Positions 34,741 to 48,422 are shown, counted from the first letter of the stretch. The stretch: 64,000 nt of DNA from Archilochus colubris (GCA_023079485.1 CM041104.1:3473676-3537675), one strand, 5' to 3'. The notes: generated by a model not told the origin, from the letters alone. Made by a program: numbers and translations.

Positions 34741-37700
34741 GCTGTGCATGGGTTCATCACCTCAGGAACTTTCAGAGAAGGGTGGGGAAGGCAGCAGGTT
34801 TGCTGTGGGGCTCAAACCCCTCACTCCAGACTCTCTGCATGGGCAGGACCCATTGCCCCACGTTTCCTTCAGTATTTGCAGAATATTTCAGAAGTCTCAG
34901 TCCCTGATTCCTCCCTCTCTCATCCCCACTGGGCAAGGTGGGCTCTACTCAGAGAGTTTCCTAGCTGGATGCTGTTCCTGTTGGTGAATCTACAACCACC
35001 ATAGGTCAAGTTAGGCCCCTACACTTTGCCCAGGCAGCTCCTGCAGGGTGGTTCCATCCCTCTCTTTTCTCTACCACGCCTGACCTTCAGATTCCACCAT
35101 AAATCCCAACTACTCTAAAGGGATATCTTTTTCCCCTTTTGCCTCCTGTCCTATCTGTACAATGTGGTACAGTTACAGCCACGTCTGGTTCCAGAACAGG
35201 AAACCTGAGTCTTGTTTCTAGCTCCCATGAAGTGGAAACGTTGCAGCAAATCTGTGCTTTAGACTTTCTTTACTTTTAGTCCCCCCATGTGTCCTAATTA
35301 TTTAGTGCAACTTGTTCAGCTGGTGTTTTAGAAGATGCTTGTGCTCTGGCAGGGAGAAGGATTGGGTGAGAGTCTTTTCTCTCTTTCTCTTTTTCTCCTC
35401 TTTCTCTCTCTTGCTTTTTAAAATAGATTTTAAAACTGCTTTGTGAATCAAAGCTCAGCACGGCCAGAGGGGGGAATGGGAAAGTTAACACCCAGCAGTG
35501 TTTGGGTGCTGCCCCTGCTGTGGTTGGAGTTGGTCCCTGTGCTTTGAGATAAAGATTGAAGACTGTGAAGGTCACTGTGCACAGATGAGCCTATTTGCCA
35601 TCATGTTGGGACTTCATATTTTGGAAATAAGCTCTGTTATTTGTCTCACTAGCAGCAAGGCGTTACCTTATCAGTCAGAGATAAACCTCGCTGTGTTCTG
35701 TTGAAGGAGTTTGAAATATATAATTTCCAATTGGCTGGTACAGGGTAAATTGCCTCTATTCTCTCTGCTAGTGACCTAAAGATTCGCAAAGAATTATCAG
35801 GACATTTAACACTCCCAGTGAAACTATATTTCTGTGGTTATGGAAATGAGCTACAAATGAAAGTCACAACTCAGAAAGCAGGAAACATGGCTGTAAGTGA
35901 GGAAAAAGCTGTCACTGGCATGGTGAAGAAAGAGAGGTATAAATAGGGCATTGGGTTAGAAAGCAGGAAATCTGTGTGCTGTGGGTTTTACTTGGAATTT
36001 CTTCTGGTGACCCTAGATAAGACTGTTAACCCTTCTGGCTGCAGAGGGTTGTACGTGCTCTTTTATGGGCTCCATTTCTGGCCTTCAGGACTGTCTGCCC
36101 AAGGGAACTGTTTGAAAGTGCTCCATCAATCATGGTTGTGTGGTTTTTGTGCTGAGGAAGGATGACTTTACCAAAGAGACTGGATTTCTCAATATTTCCT
36201 GTAGAGAAGAACTCAGTCCTGTCCCCACACTGGGGAGGCTGGGAGTCACAGATAGGGTGGCAATTCCTCCTGGAGGTGGGCTTAGTGCAGTCTGTGACCA
36301 CAGCTTTGTGTTCAGTTTTATTTTTATAGGGAAGGTAAAACAACAGAATTCAGGAAGGACTTTTTCTTATATCCATGATGTACCCTTCCATGTGAGCTGG
36401 TGGTGCCTGTTGGTCCTTGCTCAAAGCCACAAGTGGAATGGCTCCAGTTGGGACACAAGGCTGTGTCCTGGCAGGCAAAACCTGACAGAAAAGGGCAAGT
36501 TTCTGCCTAAAACACACTCCAGTCTTTCAGCCTCCTCCCAGCAGAGCTGAGCATGCAGCATAGCAGCAAAACGGGGTCTGGTATTTGTCACAATAATTCT
36601 GTAGAGCTTTGTTCTAAGGTGTGTATTTTTTCGGAGGGTGTAGACCAGGCAGGGCAATAGGCAGGGGGAAACCATCGAGGTGGATGGTTACAATGGGTAT
36701 AAACCAACATGATGCAGAGGGGATGCTGCCTCCTCTCCTCTCTGCCACCATCTGGAGGTGCCTTGGATGTGCTGTGTGGTCCTGTTTCTGGGGATGACCC
36801 GGCACTTCTCCACCAGCCAGATGGGGGATGCAGCAATGGAGAAGAACCATCCCACTGTGGCCTTTAATAATTTAAAAGCCATTGTAACAAAACCAGTCCT
36901 GAGAGGAGGCCTGGCCTCTCTGACACTTATGCTTTTGGTTCCTGGCATGGCAGCTCCAGAGAGCAAGTCAGGCAAGGGGGTCATGTGAGTCTTTAATAAA
37001 ATGACAAATGGGTGTGATAGTTCTGACTATTACAAGTTATAAATTTGGCCTAGGGAGTTATTTCAGGCTTCTGCAGCCTAAAATCATCTCCCAGCCTGAA
37101 ATCACATTTCAAGTAGCAGTAATAACCTCCAGTCTCTCAGATCCCTGTGTGCTCTATAATAAACAGGCAGTGACTTCCCCAAGCTGTCACCCTGGTGGGG
37201 ACACAGCCACTTTCCTGGAGTGCTGGCATGGAAGGGTGCTTGTCTCCTGGTAGGGATGCAGGAGCTGGGGTGTTTCCTGCACAAGCTCATGACTCTTTAA
37301 AAGCTAGTAGTAATAGTTTGGTTTGGCTGTGTTTGCTTTTTTTTAAAATTTTTTTTCTTGGCACTTTTCTTCTGAGGGTTGGAAAAAACTCACCCCAACC
37401 AGAAAAAGGTGATGGGTACTTCATACCTGGGCAGAGAGCATGGATTAGCTCTTGAAAGCTAAATATCCTTCAGAGGAAACTGTGAAGAAGTCACAGTTTT
37501 TATTCTTTGATATCCCAAGTCCCCATGCACCATCTCCCTGTGCCCCTCAGTGCTTTGGTAGGGAAGCTCCTGGTGCTGAACCTCCAGCTGGAGACTCAGG
37601 GCAGGGAGTGACTTTTCCACCTTTGACTGCAGCTTCAACCCCTAAAGCTGAAAGTATTCAGTAAAGATCTTGCCCTGTTTATGAGACCCTTTGCAGAAGC

Positions 37701-38998
37701 TGCAGCCCAGGTTAGTGGGGACAGAGCAGTGGCAACCCCTGGTGAGCAGGAGCAGGAGTTTTCTCTGGAGCACATGGACATTTGCTGGGTGGGCTGTGAT
37801 CTGCTGTCCCTGCAGGTTGGTTGGTTTCCTGTGGTGTCTGTGTTGCTGGTGAGGCAGTGCCCTGAACCTCCTGTTTCTCCCAGGGCTGTTTGCATGGCAG
37901 GTGTTTGCTGTGATAAAATATTGACAGGGAGGAGGAAGGAAGGAAGGTTGGGTTCTCTGTCAGTTCCTATCTCTCGTTATTTATCAGGTGGGGGGGGGGT
38001 ACAGAAAGAGCCACAGGTTAATTTTAAAATCCACCAGGGTCGAGACAGAGTTTGGAGGCTTTGTAGAATGTCAGTGTAACTGGGTTTTGGTGCAGCTTGA
38101 GATAACTCTGTGGGATCCCTGCTTTTGCTGGAGGATGGAGCTGGACACTAACAGGTCTGTCTGGGCATGGATGGAGGAGCAAAGCAGATGTGTGATATCC
38201 CAGGGTGTGCGTTGGGACAAGGACCATGTCCTTGTCTGTGCCACTCTGTGGATGTCCCAGGAGCAGAAGGTCTCATCCCTGTTCTGTGCTGCCTCACCAA
38301 TGCTGCTGCTCTCCAAACACCCCCAAATGCAGCACGTTTCTGCTCACGCTGCCTTTATCACTGACTTAAAATGTAAGAACTAAAAAAGCATCATCAAAGC
38401 CACTGAACATCTTGATGAGTAGAGCTGTCCACTGACCTGTGGGCTTCCTGGATCCTTCCAGTGCAGGATGAGACCCCAAAATGAGCCCTGTCCATGACAA
38501 CCAGCAGCCACAAGCTGAGTCCTCAGCTTTGCCTAGGGGAGCAGAGCTGATGGATGAGCATAAAGGGCTCAACCCCATCAGTGGGGCTGGGTGAGCAGCT
38601 TGTGGGACAGGCTGTCCAAAAGCCCTCTGGGCAGCGGGACTAAGATACATGGGCAAAAAGGAGAGATGGTGAAGGGGGAGTCAACGACCTGTATTGATTT
38701 CTCATTCTAGACTCATAGCATTCTTGCTTTTGTGCTTTTGCCCAACCTTCTCCTGTCTTTTCTTCCTGCCAGTTCTGATTTTCTGCCCCAGCAGGGTGAG
38801 GCTTTCACAGATGGAGCATAGCATGTATAAGGTAATTCAGTTTTCAGCAGAGATGCTGAGTATTTAACACCAAGCTGTAACCTGTGAGCAAGAGATCCTC
38901 TCCCTCAGCATTGTACATGGCAGGTTGGGAAGCCAGGACCTTGCTCCATCATGTTTTTTCTTCCTGCATGGGAATATCTTGGATGCACCTTCCTGCAG

Positions 38999-39012
38999 CC
39001 CCCCCCCCCCCC
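38999..39012. repeat. Poly-C run of 14
   Basis: An uninterrupted run of C residues, then gaaaagaac. A homopolymer that may vary in length or be a sequencing-prone site. Confidence 0.9.
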
Positions 39013-39866
39013 GAAAAGAACAAACCATGATATCTCTGGACCAGCTGCTTTGTGGGGTATTAAGCAACATCCATGTGACTGTGGCAAAACCAGGAATTAT
39101 GGGGAAAAAAACCAGATAAGGCAAGTCTGAATTTTGAGGTTCTCCTCTGGCAGGGAAGAAGGAACTTGCTGCAACCAGTGCAAGACTGAATGGGTTTGGA
39201 GGGGAGCCAGGGGAGGAATCACTGGGTTGAACACATCAGGGTTGTCTCCAGTGAGACCAATGCTGGATGCTGCCCACCCAGTGCAGGTCTCGGAGCCCTA
39301 GGCTGACCTCTGGTAATTTTTTTTCTTAATACAGAAACCGAAAAAAACCCAACCCTGCTTTTTTCTTAATTGAAACAAAACACGAGATGAGTGCCCCAGA
39401 AACTTCACAGTGTGTAAGCTGTAAGTGGCTGTGGTTTTTCTTTCTAGCTAGAACTATCTGATGAACTGTTTCTGTTGGGTTTTTCTATTTTTTCTTTTTC
39501 TACTTTCCCTGTGTGAAGGAAGGCAGAGGTATGTTTGTTTTTTTTCTGGTCAGTTTATAAGAGCTGTTCCCAGCTCTTACTGTTAGTGTCCGTGTCAATG
39601 CTTGGTGTGTTCTTGGAGTGTTCTCTGAGTTCCTGTGCATGTGCCAGGTCTGACTGTGCCCTCCAGCAAGGATATTAAATGACTCTAAAAGTCTTTCTGC
39701 AGCAGTGTGTGTGTAACACCCCAGGGTTGGCATCAGTGTTGGATGATGGCAGGAAGGTGAGCTGCAGGGGGAGGATTGGAGGTTGTGCTCACTCAGCTGG
39801 GCTGGGGTTTCCAAGTGCCTGTGGGACTCATGCACCTCCAGTTTGGGCACAAGGCACTATCCAGAA

Positions 39867-39902
39867 TCTGCTAAGAGTTAAATATCTGCTAAAAGTTAAA
39901 TA
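39867..39902. repeat. 18-bp direct tandem repeat, two copies
   Basis: tctgctaagagttaaata is followed at once by tctgctaaaagttaaata, with one difference. A simple local duplication. Confidence 0.9.
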
Positions 39903-40566
39903 AATGTTCCATCACTTTTAATCCTGCAAGGAGACATACCTATGATCAATTCAAAGGGACAAACCAGTAACCCATACAGGGGTTTGTTTTTATTTTGGTC
40001 ATTCCAATACTTCTGCTTTGTGCTTTTTTTTTTTTTTTAATTTATTTCTGTGTACCTCTGGGCTTGCTGGTCCTGTTCCTTGGGGCTCATGTGCTGCCCA
40101 GGAACTGCTGAGCCCCACCAAGGCAGATGGGCAGAGCTGACCCCCTGGTGTTGTTTCAGCTCTTTGCAGTTCCAGGCAGGGTAGGTTTTAGTATGTGCCA
40201 TTATCCAGACATCTTGGCTTCTGCATGAGGGTGTTTTGAGGTTTTTTTTGAGCTTCACAACACAGTGGTTATTTCCAAAGGGAAGGTGTTGAACTAATTG
40301 GTCTGACCAGCTGCAGCCTACAGAGGGGGATTACTTGAAACTGGAATGAGGTGCCTGCTTGGCGAAGTTGGCATGTGGGTTTTGAGACTAAATCCTAGAG
40401 CAAAGATGAAATTCAAGATCTACTGTAGCTGGAAAATGGGAGATACTTGCTCTCTTCGGTATTCTTTTCAATGTTGGTAACAAGGAGATAACCTTCAATA
40501 GGAGAGTTTTACTTCATTGCAAGCATAGATCTTGTTGAGAAAAGGGTTTAGCAGCTTCTGCTGATT

Positions 40567-40937
40567 CACGCCCTCCCTGGGCAGCCCATTCCAATGCCTG
40601 GTCAGGTCACCCTCTCTGTAAAGAATTTTTCCCTAATATCCAACCTAACCCTCCCCTGGCAGAGCTTACGACCATGCCCTCTTGTCTTACTGATATCTGC
40701 CTGGGAGCAGAGCCCAACCCCCCCCTGGCTCCAACCTCCTTTCAGGGAGTTGTAGAGAGTGATGAGGTCTCCCCTGAGCCTCCTCTTCTCCAGGCTGAAC
40801 ACCCCCAGCTCCCTCAGCCTCTCCTCAAAGGACTTGTGCTGGATCCCTTCACAGCCTCCTTGCTCTTCTCTGGACCTGCTCCAGCACCTCAATCTCCTTC
40901 CTAAGCTGAGGGGCCCAGAACTGGACACAGGACTCAT
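40567..40937 (-). mobile_element. CR1 LINE fragment, group A, antisense, lacks 3' tail
   Basis: Antisense CR1 whose minus-strand frame (40602-40943) reads [11 protein letters not shown], then [20 protein letters not shown] and [13 protein letters not shown]. At the + strand left edge (about 40567) it stops at gggcagcccattccaatgcc and lacks the downstream ORF end and the octamer tail that all other group A copies have. It is therefore truncated at its 3' side, unlike a normal LINE insertion, and a later deletion is likely. Confidence 0.9.
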
Positions 40938-43900
40938 TTGCAATGATGCTGTTGGTTCAGCAGCCCTCCCCTGCCTGCTTCCCTGGCATCCCCATCACCA
41001 GTGGGACTCCATGCCCTCGGGCAAGCAAATCAGCCTCCATGTCAGGGGGCTTCAGGGGCTGTAGGGCATCAGTGTCTGAACAGAGAGTAGTGAAATGATG
41101 CAAAAAACCAGGTGAGGGGAAGCTGTATGCCAGGGAACCTCCTGCCGGGGCTGCTCAGGACAGAGCCGGACAGAGAGGATGTGGTTGGCACTGGATGGGA
41201 TGAGTTGAGCAGAGCAGAGCTCTGTCTTGGTGAGCACAGACTCCAAAAAGCAGATGTATTACTTATTTATGCAGCCCAGATCCTGGTGTGACAGAGTGCA
41301 ACACAAAAGCTGGAATGACAGTAATTGGAACGGATGCACACCCAGTGACCCAGAGAGAAGCAAAAACCCAGGAAGATAATTGTGAGCCGAGGAGGCAACA
41401 CAAACCAGAAAATGGTGACAGGGACAATTTGAATGAGAAAACAAGCTCCTAAAGCAAACTGGCTCTTGAGAATCCCATTAAGGCTGACAAATATCCAACT
41501 CCAGGATTCAGGAAGTATCACAGTGAACATCTGTTGAGGTAAATAGCGAGGCCAAATCCAGCTCCTGCAGGAAAATGCTGCCTGCTTCTCTCTGCCCAAG
41601 CCACCTGGTACAAGGGCACTGGCAGGGCAGTGCTCTCTAGCAGCACCCTGGTTTGGTCAGGGATTACTGAGCACCCAGCTCCCAGCATTTTCTGCAGCCT
41701 GGCACCCCAGTTGGTCCCACAGCAGCAGCTCAGAGGGTAACCCACCTTCTTGTCTGGAAGGATGACGTGGAGGATAGGATGCTGGAAGGATATTACAGAG
41801 GAGGTGTGTTTATCAGCTCTCCAAAATGGGTGAGATGCCAGTAAATTTAAGTCCGGAGTCTCTTCCAATTTGCTGGCTGCTCCATCCAGCTATTTCTGGT
41901 TGGGTTTTAAATCCAACCAGATTTGGGTTTCCTGATGTTGCTTGAAACTGTTTTGGGTTTGTTTGTAAGCAGGAGGCCCAGCTCATGATCTTGAAAAAAC
42001 CTCAAAGGCCCCATCTGAGGGCAACATTGATTGTACTTGGTCCAGTGGAGCAACTGAGTCAGCATCTCAGTGCTGTCAGCATCCAGCATGAATGATTTTT
42101 TTGCTGGATAAATAACCCTGGGAAGAAGCCCTGTTCATCCAGGAGAGCTGGGAGGGTCACCATGGCTTTGGACTTGGCAATCCTGTTGACTCCGTGTTGT
42201 CTTCGCCTTGGCTTTGCCTTTTGTAATGGTAACTGGAGATGGATCAGAGTCCCAGTTCCTCCAGAGGGATCTCTGACACCTTCAGAGGCCAGGCTCTCAG
42301 ACGTGCCTCTTGCACCCCTGGCAATACACCAAGTTGCCACCATCTCAGCTGCTTTGGTACAGGGAAATAATGACATTTTGGTCTGAGGGGCCTCTCAGCC
42401 AGAGAACAAAGCTGTGTCCTGAGTGCCTGGATGAGGAGAAGACTTCAGGCAGATCCGTGTGCCTGGGGCTGGCAGTTATCCCAGGTTGGGTCGGATGCTT
42501 TTCCAGGGCTTTAGTCATGTGTGAGGCCCATTCATGTGTGAAGGAAATCAATGTTGCAATGGAAGCACTGTGCAGGAGTTGAACCCCCCCGACACAGCCA
42601 ACCCTGTGTGTCTGCTCGCTGGAGCCATCTCCAGAGCAACAGCTCCGGTGGTCCTGATCCCACCAGCAGCTTTTGTCCCCAAAATGTTTGTGTTCCCTGC
42701 CCTGGTGGAGGTATGCCTCAGCCTGGGAAGAGGGAGGAAGGTTTTAAGCCATGGGGCACACTTCTCTCAGTTGGTTCTTATGGGCTGGACATGTCACAGT
42801 GAGATGAAGCAGGACCAGAAGGTGGGCTTGGTCCAGGCACTAAAAGCAACATCTGTTTAAAAAGGACCTCAGGAGAAAGAAATTCAAGCAGCTCTGGTGT
42901 GCTCTGGGAAGCTATGAGTGTTCATGGGGATTTCCTGGGGATCTGAGCACAAGTTTTTATAGTCTGGTGGTCTTTTGACAGCAGGAGATAAAGTGACTGG
43001 TGCAGCCCTGTCGTCCCTAATGAATGATGGAGGTGGCTCCATGTAGCTCCATGGTGAATCTGGGCTCATGCTGGATTTGAGTCCCCCAGTGGCAGGACTG
43101 ATGATGGAGAAAATTAAGCAGGAACTCCCGCTCCAGAGATGTCACACATCTTGTAGAGCATCTCAGGACCCGCTGGGTGCCAGGCCTCTGCAGGTTGCTG
43201 TACCTCATATATAGCCATCCTTGGTGGCCTCAGCATCCCTGGGGTGGTGACACAGCATGGGATCCTCTGGAGCAGCCTGGCTTGGCCATCTTGGCCATGA
43301 CATGCAACCCAACAGCAATGGTCTCTACTATAGGGCATGGAGCTCAACCAAGCAGGAGAAGAGGCAGCATTAGGAATACATGAGGTACATGAGAGGGGGG
43401 GGGGATTTAGCTGCTTACCCCCAGGACCCCCAACATGTGCACGTGTGTTAAGAGAGAGAGAATTTGGTCAGAAGGGGGTACAAACTGCAAGTGAAGGAAC
43501 ACAGTTGAGCAATGAAGACTCTTGCCTCTTTTTTTCTACTGTTTTATGCTAGAAGGTATAAATTTGTGTAATTTATTTTAACCTAAATGTTAAAATGTGT
43601 GTTAAATGTTTAAGAGGTACCAAGGCTGGGATAGGACCCAGCACACACACACAGAATGAAGCGTGTCAGTGAGTCCCTTGCTTCCAGGCTGGCTGACAAT
43701 CCTCTGTTCTGGCTAATTTTTGGTGTCATCAATCACTAGCACCAAGACAGCAGCCTGGTGGTGCCCTGTGTGCACCATAGAGCTCATTGAGTGACCTATT
43801 AGAGCTTCAGTTAATTCTGGTGACATATTTATAGCAGGGAGATCTACAGCTCCCATTTCCTACAGGACACAGCACAGCTTGACATCAGGTTATGTTATAG

Positions 43901-44960
43901 AGTAGCTTTGCCTGGCTGGATCAATGAGTAGAGTCAAACATGCTAAATGCAGTTGAGGAGGATTAGGTTTAAACTGGCAAATGCCTGGAGTTGGCTCTTT
44001 TTTCCCACCAAGGGAAGAGTAGGCAGGGAAAAAATTTCCATCATTAATAATTGAAGTTTATAGAGGGGGAAAAAAAAAATTAAAAATGAACGTATCATAT
44101 ACTGCTCCTGCAGATAACAGAGCCCTGCTTTTGCTGATAATTCTTTCTGGCAGACGAGTGCTAAAAAATTATTGTGATTACCATTGGGTTTCTGAATCTG
44201 TTATGAACCTTCCACAGTTGTGGAATAATTTAACAAATGCCCTTTTGGAGCAGAGCTGGAAATGCAATAGAGAACACAAAAACAGCCATAGAAAAATACA
44301 GACCAAAAAGTTGGAGAGTTGATCAGATTTTCCAAAATGAGGAGAACACCAAATTCTGGTATGGGCTTTGTGAAGTAGGGGGGCTGGAGGGGGTGACAGT
44401 GTCCCTCACCAGTGCCTGGCATGGAGGATGCTGAAGGATGCAGAAGGGTCTTGGTGACTCCAGTGATCCCAGTGGAGAAGGGAAGGGCTGGTGTAACGTG
44501 GTGGTGCTCCAAGGGGGTTGGCAAGAGGCCTCTGGGAGCAATAAGAAAGGAGCTTTATTTAAACTATTTGCAATTCAAAGTGCAAAAATGCAAAAGCTGT
44601 GTTTGAAAAAGAGTTTTCTGTTCTTTTCTCTTCTTTTACATTTTCAGGGAAGTCTCCCAGTGGTAGCATGGGTTTATGTGTATGAACTATATCTGCTGGG
44701 CTTGCTGGTAGGGGACCACTTTCCCATCTTATGTCCACAGAACATTTTGGTGGCTTTTTGCTGCTTCTGGCTTCCCACTGCTAGCAGTGTCTCCAGGCTG
44801 GGAAGCACTAGAGGTCGTGGTGTTCTGCAGCCAGGTTCTGCACCCTTAATCCTAGCAAGCATTCAAATAACAGCAGCTCATGTAAATCAAGGAGGAAATA
44901 ATACATGAAAAGAAGCAAGCATGAATTTCTAATTAACTAAATTTACAACGGGCACACACA
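40938..44960. other. Intron 1, no exon seen
   Basis: Unique sequence with a short stretch at 41087-41109 that resembles the terminal sequence of the 29636 element. There is a short AC run at about 43643-43652 and a G run near 43396-43405. Several 60-118 codon open frames lack any recognisable domain. Confidence 0.5.
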
Positions 44961-45105
44961 AGTTAAAGGGCATGTGATTTATCACCTGTCAGTAAAAATA
45001 TTGGTTAGAGCTTGTGCTTTCAGTACGATGGGGTGTGCATAGCTCAGCCCTGGAGTTAAAGGGCATCTGATTTATTGCCTGACACCAACCATAGTGGTTA
45101 GAGCC
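44961..45105. repeat. Degenerate 93-bp tandem duplication
   Basis: agttaaagggcatgtgattt at 44961 recurs as agttaaagggcatctgattt at 45054. In both copies cctg..ca and ggttagagc follow at similar distances, with indels. It is an old, diverged duplication of unknown role. Confidence 0.75.
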
Positions 45106-47340
45106 ATCACAGCAGAGACATCACGTTCCCATTTTCACCTAAAAGCTCTTTGCTTTGTTATTTTTCCAGCAAAGAGATGTGTGTGGGACTACGTTACAAT
45201 AAATACTTAGCTAGGGGAAAGTTATAGTATAAGCTGCTGTTCCCCAGTTGAAAGGAAGGAGATCTGGAGCATGGAAGAGTAGCCAGCTTGGCCAGAACAA
45301 GGTGAAGCATGAGGAGCCTGCTGGTTCCTTTCTCTTTGTATTACAGGGCTTCATGTCTGACTTGGCCAAAGGTGTCCTGCTGGTCTCGCTTTTCACCTTT
45401 GCAGCCCCCAGCCTGTGCCTGAGCATTGGGTTTGCAGTAGTGTTGAGGCTCTGGCTGGTCTGAGCTCTGGCTGGTCTGGTTAATCAGATCTGCAAATGGC
45501 CATGGATGCACAGTTGATTTAACTCCTTTTCTTTCTGCCTAAATGTCTGAGTGGGTACGCTGAGACCAGCCCTTACGTATTTTCCTAAGTATTACGAACT
45601 TCTGTTTTGTTTGTCAGCCTCAGTGGAGCTTAAACTTGTAGTAAATCCTTCTTAAAGTCAGCAAAAAGATGAGCAGCCTCAGACAAGCCATACGTTGTAG
45701 TGGAGCTAATAGTGGCTCAGGGCCTGTTGGGTACCAACATCACTGGTTTGTTACAGAAAGTTCAGTGCAATTTTGAGCAGGACCAAGTCAGCCCAGGTAG
45801 AGTAGATAAAGTTCTGCTCTTCCTTGTGAGCCTGCACCACAGCAGAACTCCTGTCTGGTGGCAGTGCTGTGCTGCTGGTTCTTCTAGCTCTGTGAGACCT
45901 TAAATGGTCACAGGACCCTTTTGGTAACCCATCACCTTCCTGGGTTCAGTGGTGATCTGCCACAACTTTATCATCAAGATAAGAGATCAGTGCTGAAAAG
46001 CACAATTTGAGTCATGATGCCAACACTGTTGATACAGTTTGGGTCCACCAGAACACCAACCTGTTGTGTTTGTGTCATTTTAACCTAGGCTTGCCATTGT
46101 TAAGATTGTTTGGGGTTTTTTTGTGTGTGATGTAACAGGATTTGGAGTACTGAGTGTAAAACATTGAAAACTTCCACATGTTTGTGCACGTAGTCGATGT
46201 TGTCTGCATCAATAAGATCAGTAAGAAACCTCTATGGACCACAAAAACCTCATTACATAATGTCTGGAAATACACGACATGCATGAGTTCAAGTAAGAGA
46301 TACAGTAAATCATGAGGCTCTTGAGGATGGAAGGAAATCTTTTAAGTGGGATTTAATTACCAAGCTTGAAAAGTCTCCTAACCCAATGCTGGCTAGAAAT
46401 GGATGCTGACTGGAAGGGTTGGGTGCTGAAGCTGATGTTTTCAGCTGAATTGGCTCCAAAAAGCCCACTGAGGATAAGCAGAAGCTTGGGGTGATGTGAA
46501 GTTGTGTTCCTCGCCTCCCTGCTCCTGTTTCTGCAGCCATGGATGGGTCCAAGCAGCACCAAAGGTCCCATGAAGCACAGGGAGTAAATCCCTGCCTCCA
46601 GCCCATCACCAGGCTCTTTTCCTGAGCTTGTGCAGTCTTGCCCTGATAGTTCTGCTGTTTTCATATGTGCTTGTGATTATTAGGCTTGGTCCTCCTGCTG
46701 CTCAGGACCCAGCTGAGTTGCCATAAGGTTTTTAGAAGTTTTTTTTTTTTAAATTTTTTTTATCCTCTCCCTCTTCTTTCCCTGTGCTCCTCTCCAGAGT
46801 GTTTGGCATACCTAGGCAATTACTGGGGCAACCAAAGGGCTCTGCTAGCAAGGCAAATATTCCATCAGTTTTGTATCTTTTCCTACATAAAACCCAGAGT
46901 CTGGTGAGGCCTTTCTTGTAGCGGTTGAAGGAATGAAAAATGGGCAATGAGATAGCATTTTGCTACTCCCTCAGCTGAGGGATGGAAGGAATCAAGGTAA
47001 CACGTTTATTTGACAGGGAACACTCTGTGTACTCGTGTAATCCGTTGATCTGAAAATTAAATCACTTTCTTCTTCATCTTCTGTGCCATTGATCTTGGAG
47101 TCATTAGTGGAAGTAGAAGCTGTCAGGGTGACATGTCCCCTGCCTCACAAAGCCCTCATGAAGCTGAATATACATCAGATACTTTGCTTTGTGAGTTAAA
47201 TACAGGTTGTGCCTGGACTCAGGTGGTGTTAACTGTTAGACGAAAAGAAAGAAGAGCTGGAATACTTTTTACAAATTCCATTTATTGTCCTCAGCAGTTA
47301 CCTCTTCCCTTGTTTTCTCCATCTGGGTCCCATGTAGGAA
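45106..47340. other. Intron 1, no exon seen
   Basis: Unique sequence with a T/A-rich tract at about 46739-46761. No exon or RNA gene recognised. Confidence 0.5.
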
Positions 47341-47780
47341 GGGCCATGAAAATGCTCAGGGTGCTGGAACACCTCTCCTAGGAAGAGAGGCTGAGGGAGC
47401 TGGGGGTGTTCAGTCTCGAGAAGAGGAGGCTCAGGGGAGACCTCATAGTGACCTTCCAGTGTCTGCAGGGACTCCAGGAAGGCTGAGAGGGAATGCCTGC
47501 AAGGGCCTGGAGTGATGGGATGAGGGGCAATGGCTTTAAATTAGAGAAGAAGCAGATTTAGATGGGATGTTAAGAACAAGTTCTGTGCCATGAGGGCAGT
47601 GGAACAATGGCAGAGGGTGCCCAGGGAGGGGTTGAGGCCTCATCCCTGGGGATGTTCAAGGTGAGGCTTGAGGAGGCTCTGAGCACCCTGATCTGGGTGA
47701 GGGTGTCCCTGATACTGCAGGGCTTGGACTGAATGAGCCTTAGAGGTCTCTTCCAACCCAAACTATTCTGTGATTCTGTG
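47341..47780 (+). mobile_element. CR1 LINE fragment, divergent, with 3' tail
   Basis: Sense-strand CR1 with the gagaggctgagggagctggg segment, then gaagaggaggctcaggggag. A group-B-like middle includes ggcaatggctttaaattaga and gtgcccagggaggggttgag. The tail has cttccaacccaaactattct and two ATTCTGTG repeats at the end. The ORF is broken by frameshifts. This is a different subfamily from groups A and B. Confidence 0.9.
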
Positions 47781-48422
47781 CAGTGGGGTCTGCTCTGCCT
47801 CTGGGGTTTGTGGGTGCAGGTGTGTGTACACTTTGCTGGGTATGAATGTGTGTGTGTGGCACTATAGCTGTGGGCATGAGTATATAAATATATAATAACA
47901 AGTGTTTGTGAATTTGGGTCTGTGTATGTATGCATTTATAACTTCTGCAGTATTTTAGTTCCGTGAGGTCAACCTCTACTTGTAGAAACACATTTGTGCT
48001 TTAGAGCTGCAGAGAAAACTGAAAATTCAAGGAAGTCCTCTGAAAAACTCAAGCAATTATTTATTTAAACATTTGCTCTACAAACAGAATTCAAGGCAAC
48101 CTTCTATTTTTAGGTAGAAGCAATTTATTTCTTTTTCTCTCTCCAGGCACCGGGTACCTGTTAATTTCCTGCCACCCCTCCTGAGCACACCCAGGGGCTG
48201 CCCTGGTGCCCACAGGTTCACCTGCAGGGACACTGCTACCAGCAGCCCTGAGCACAGGGACTGTCCCTTCACTTCTTTTCACTCAGGTCCCACCATCACC
48301 ACCACAGAAAACAGATGTAATGCTGGATGAGAAGCCACCAGTGGGAGAGGTGGCACCATCACCTCCTCTCCTTTGCTGAGGTACCCAGGGACAGGTGTCA
48401 AAAGATCAACCCCTTGTTCCTA
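47781..48422. other. Intron 1, TG/TA-rich stretch, no exon
   Basis: Just after the CR1 tail is a TG-rich and TA-rich stretch (about 47818-47945) with short tgtgtg and tatata runs. Nothing else recognised. Confidence 0.5.

Larger units (their letters stand above)
34741..40566. other. Intron 1, no exon seen
   Basis: About 5.8 kb of unique sequence. Opposed GATA-type sites (35667-35684) and a RUNX-type TGTGGTTA (35833-35840) lie in an AT-rich block at about 35600-35880. A 14-base C run (38999-39012), an 18-bp tandem pair (39867-39902) and a T run at about 40025-40038 are also present. No recognisable exon. Confidence 0.5.
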
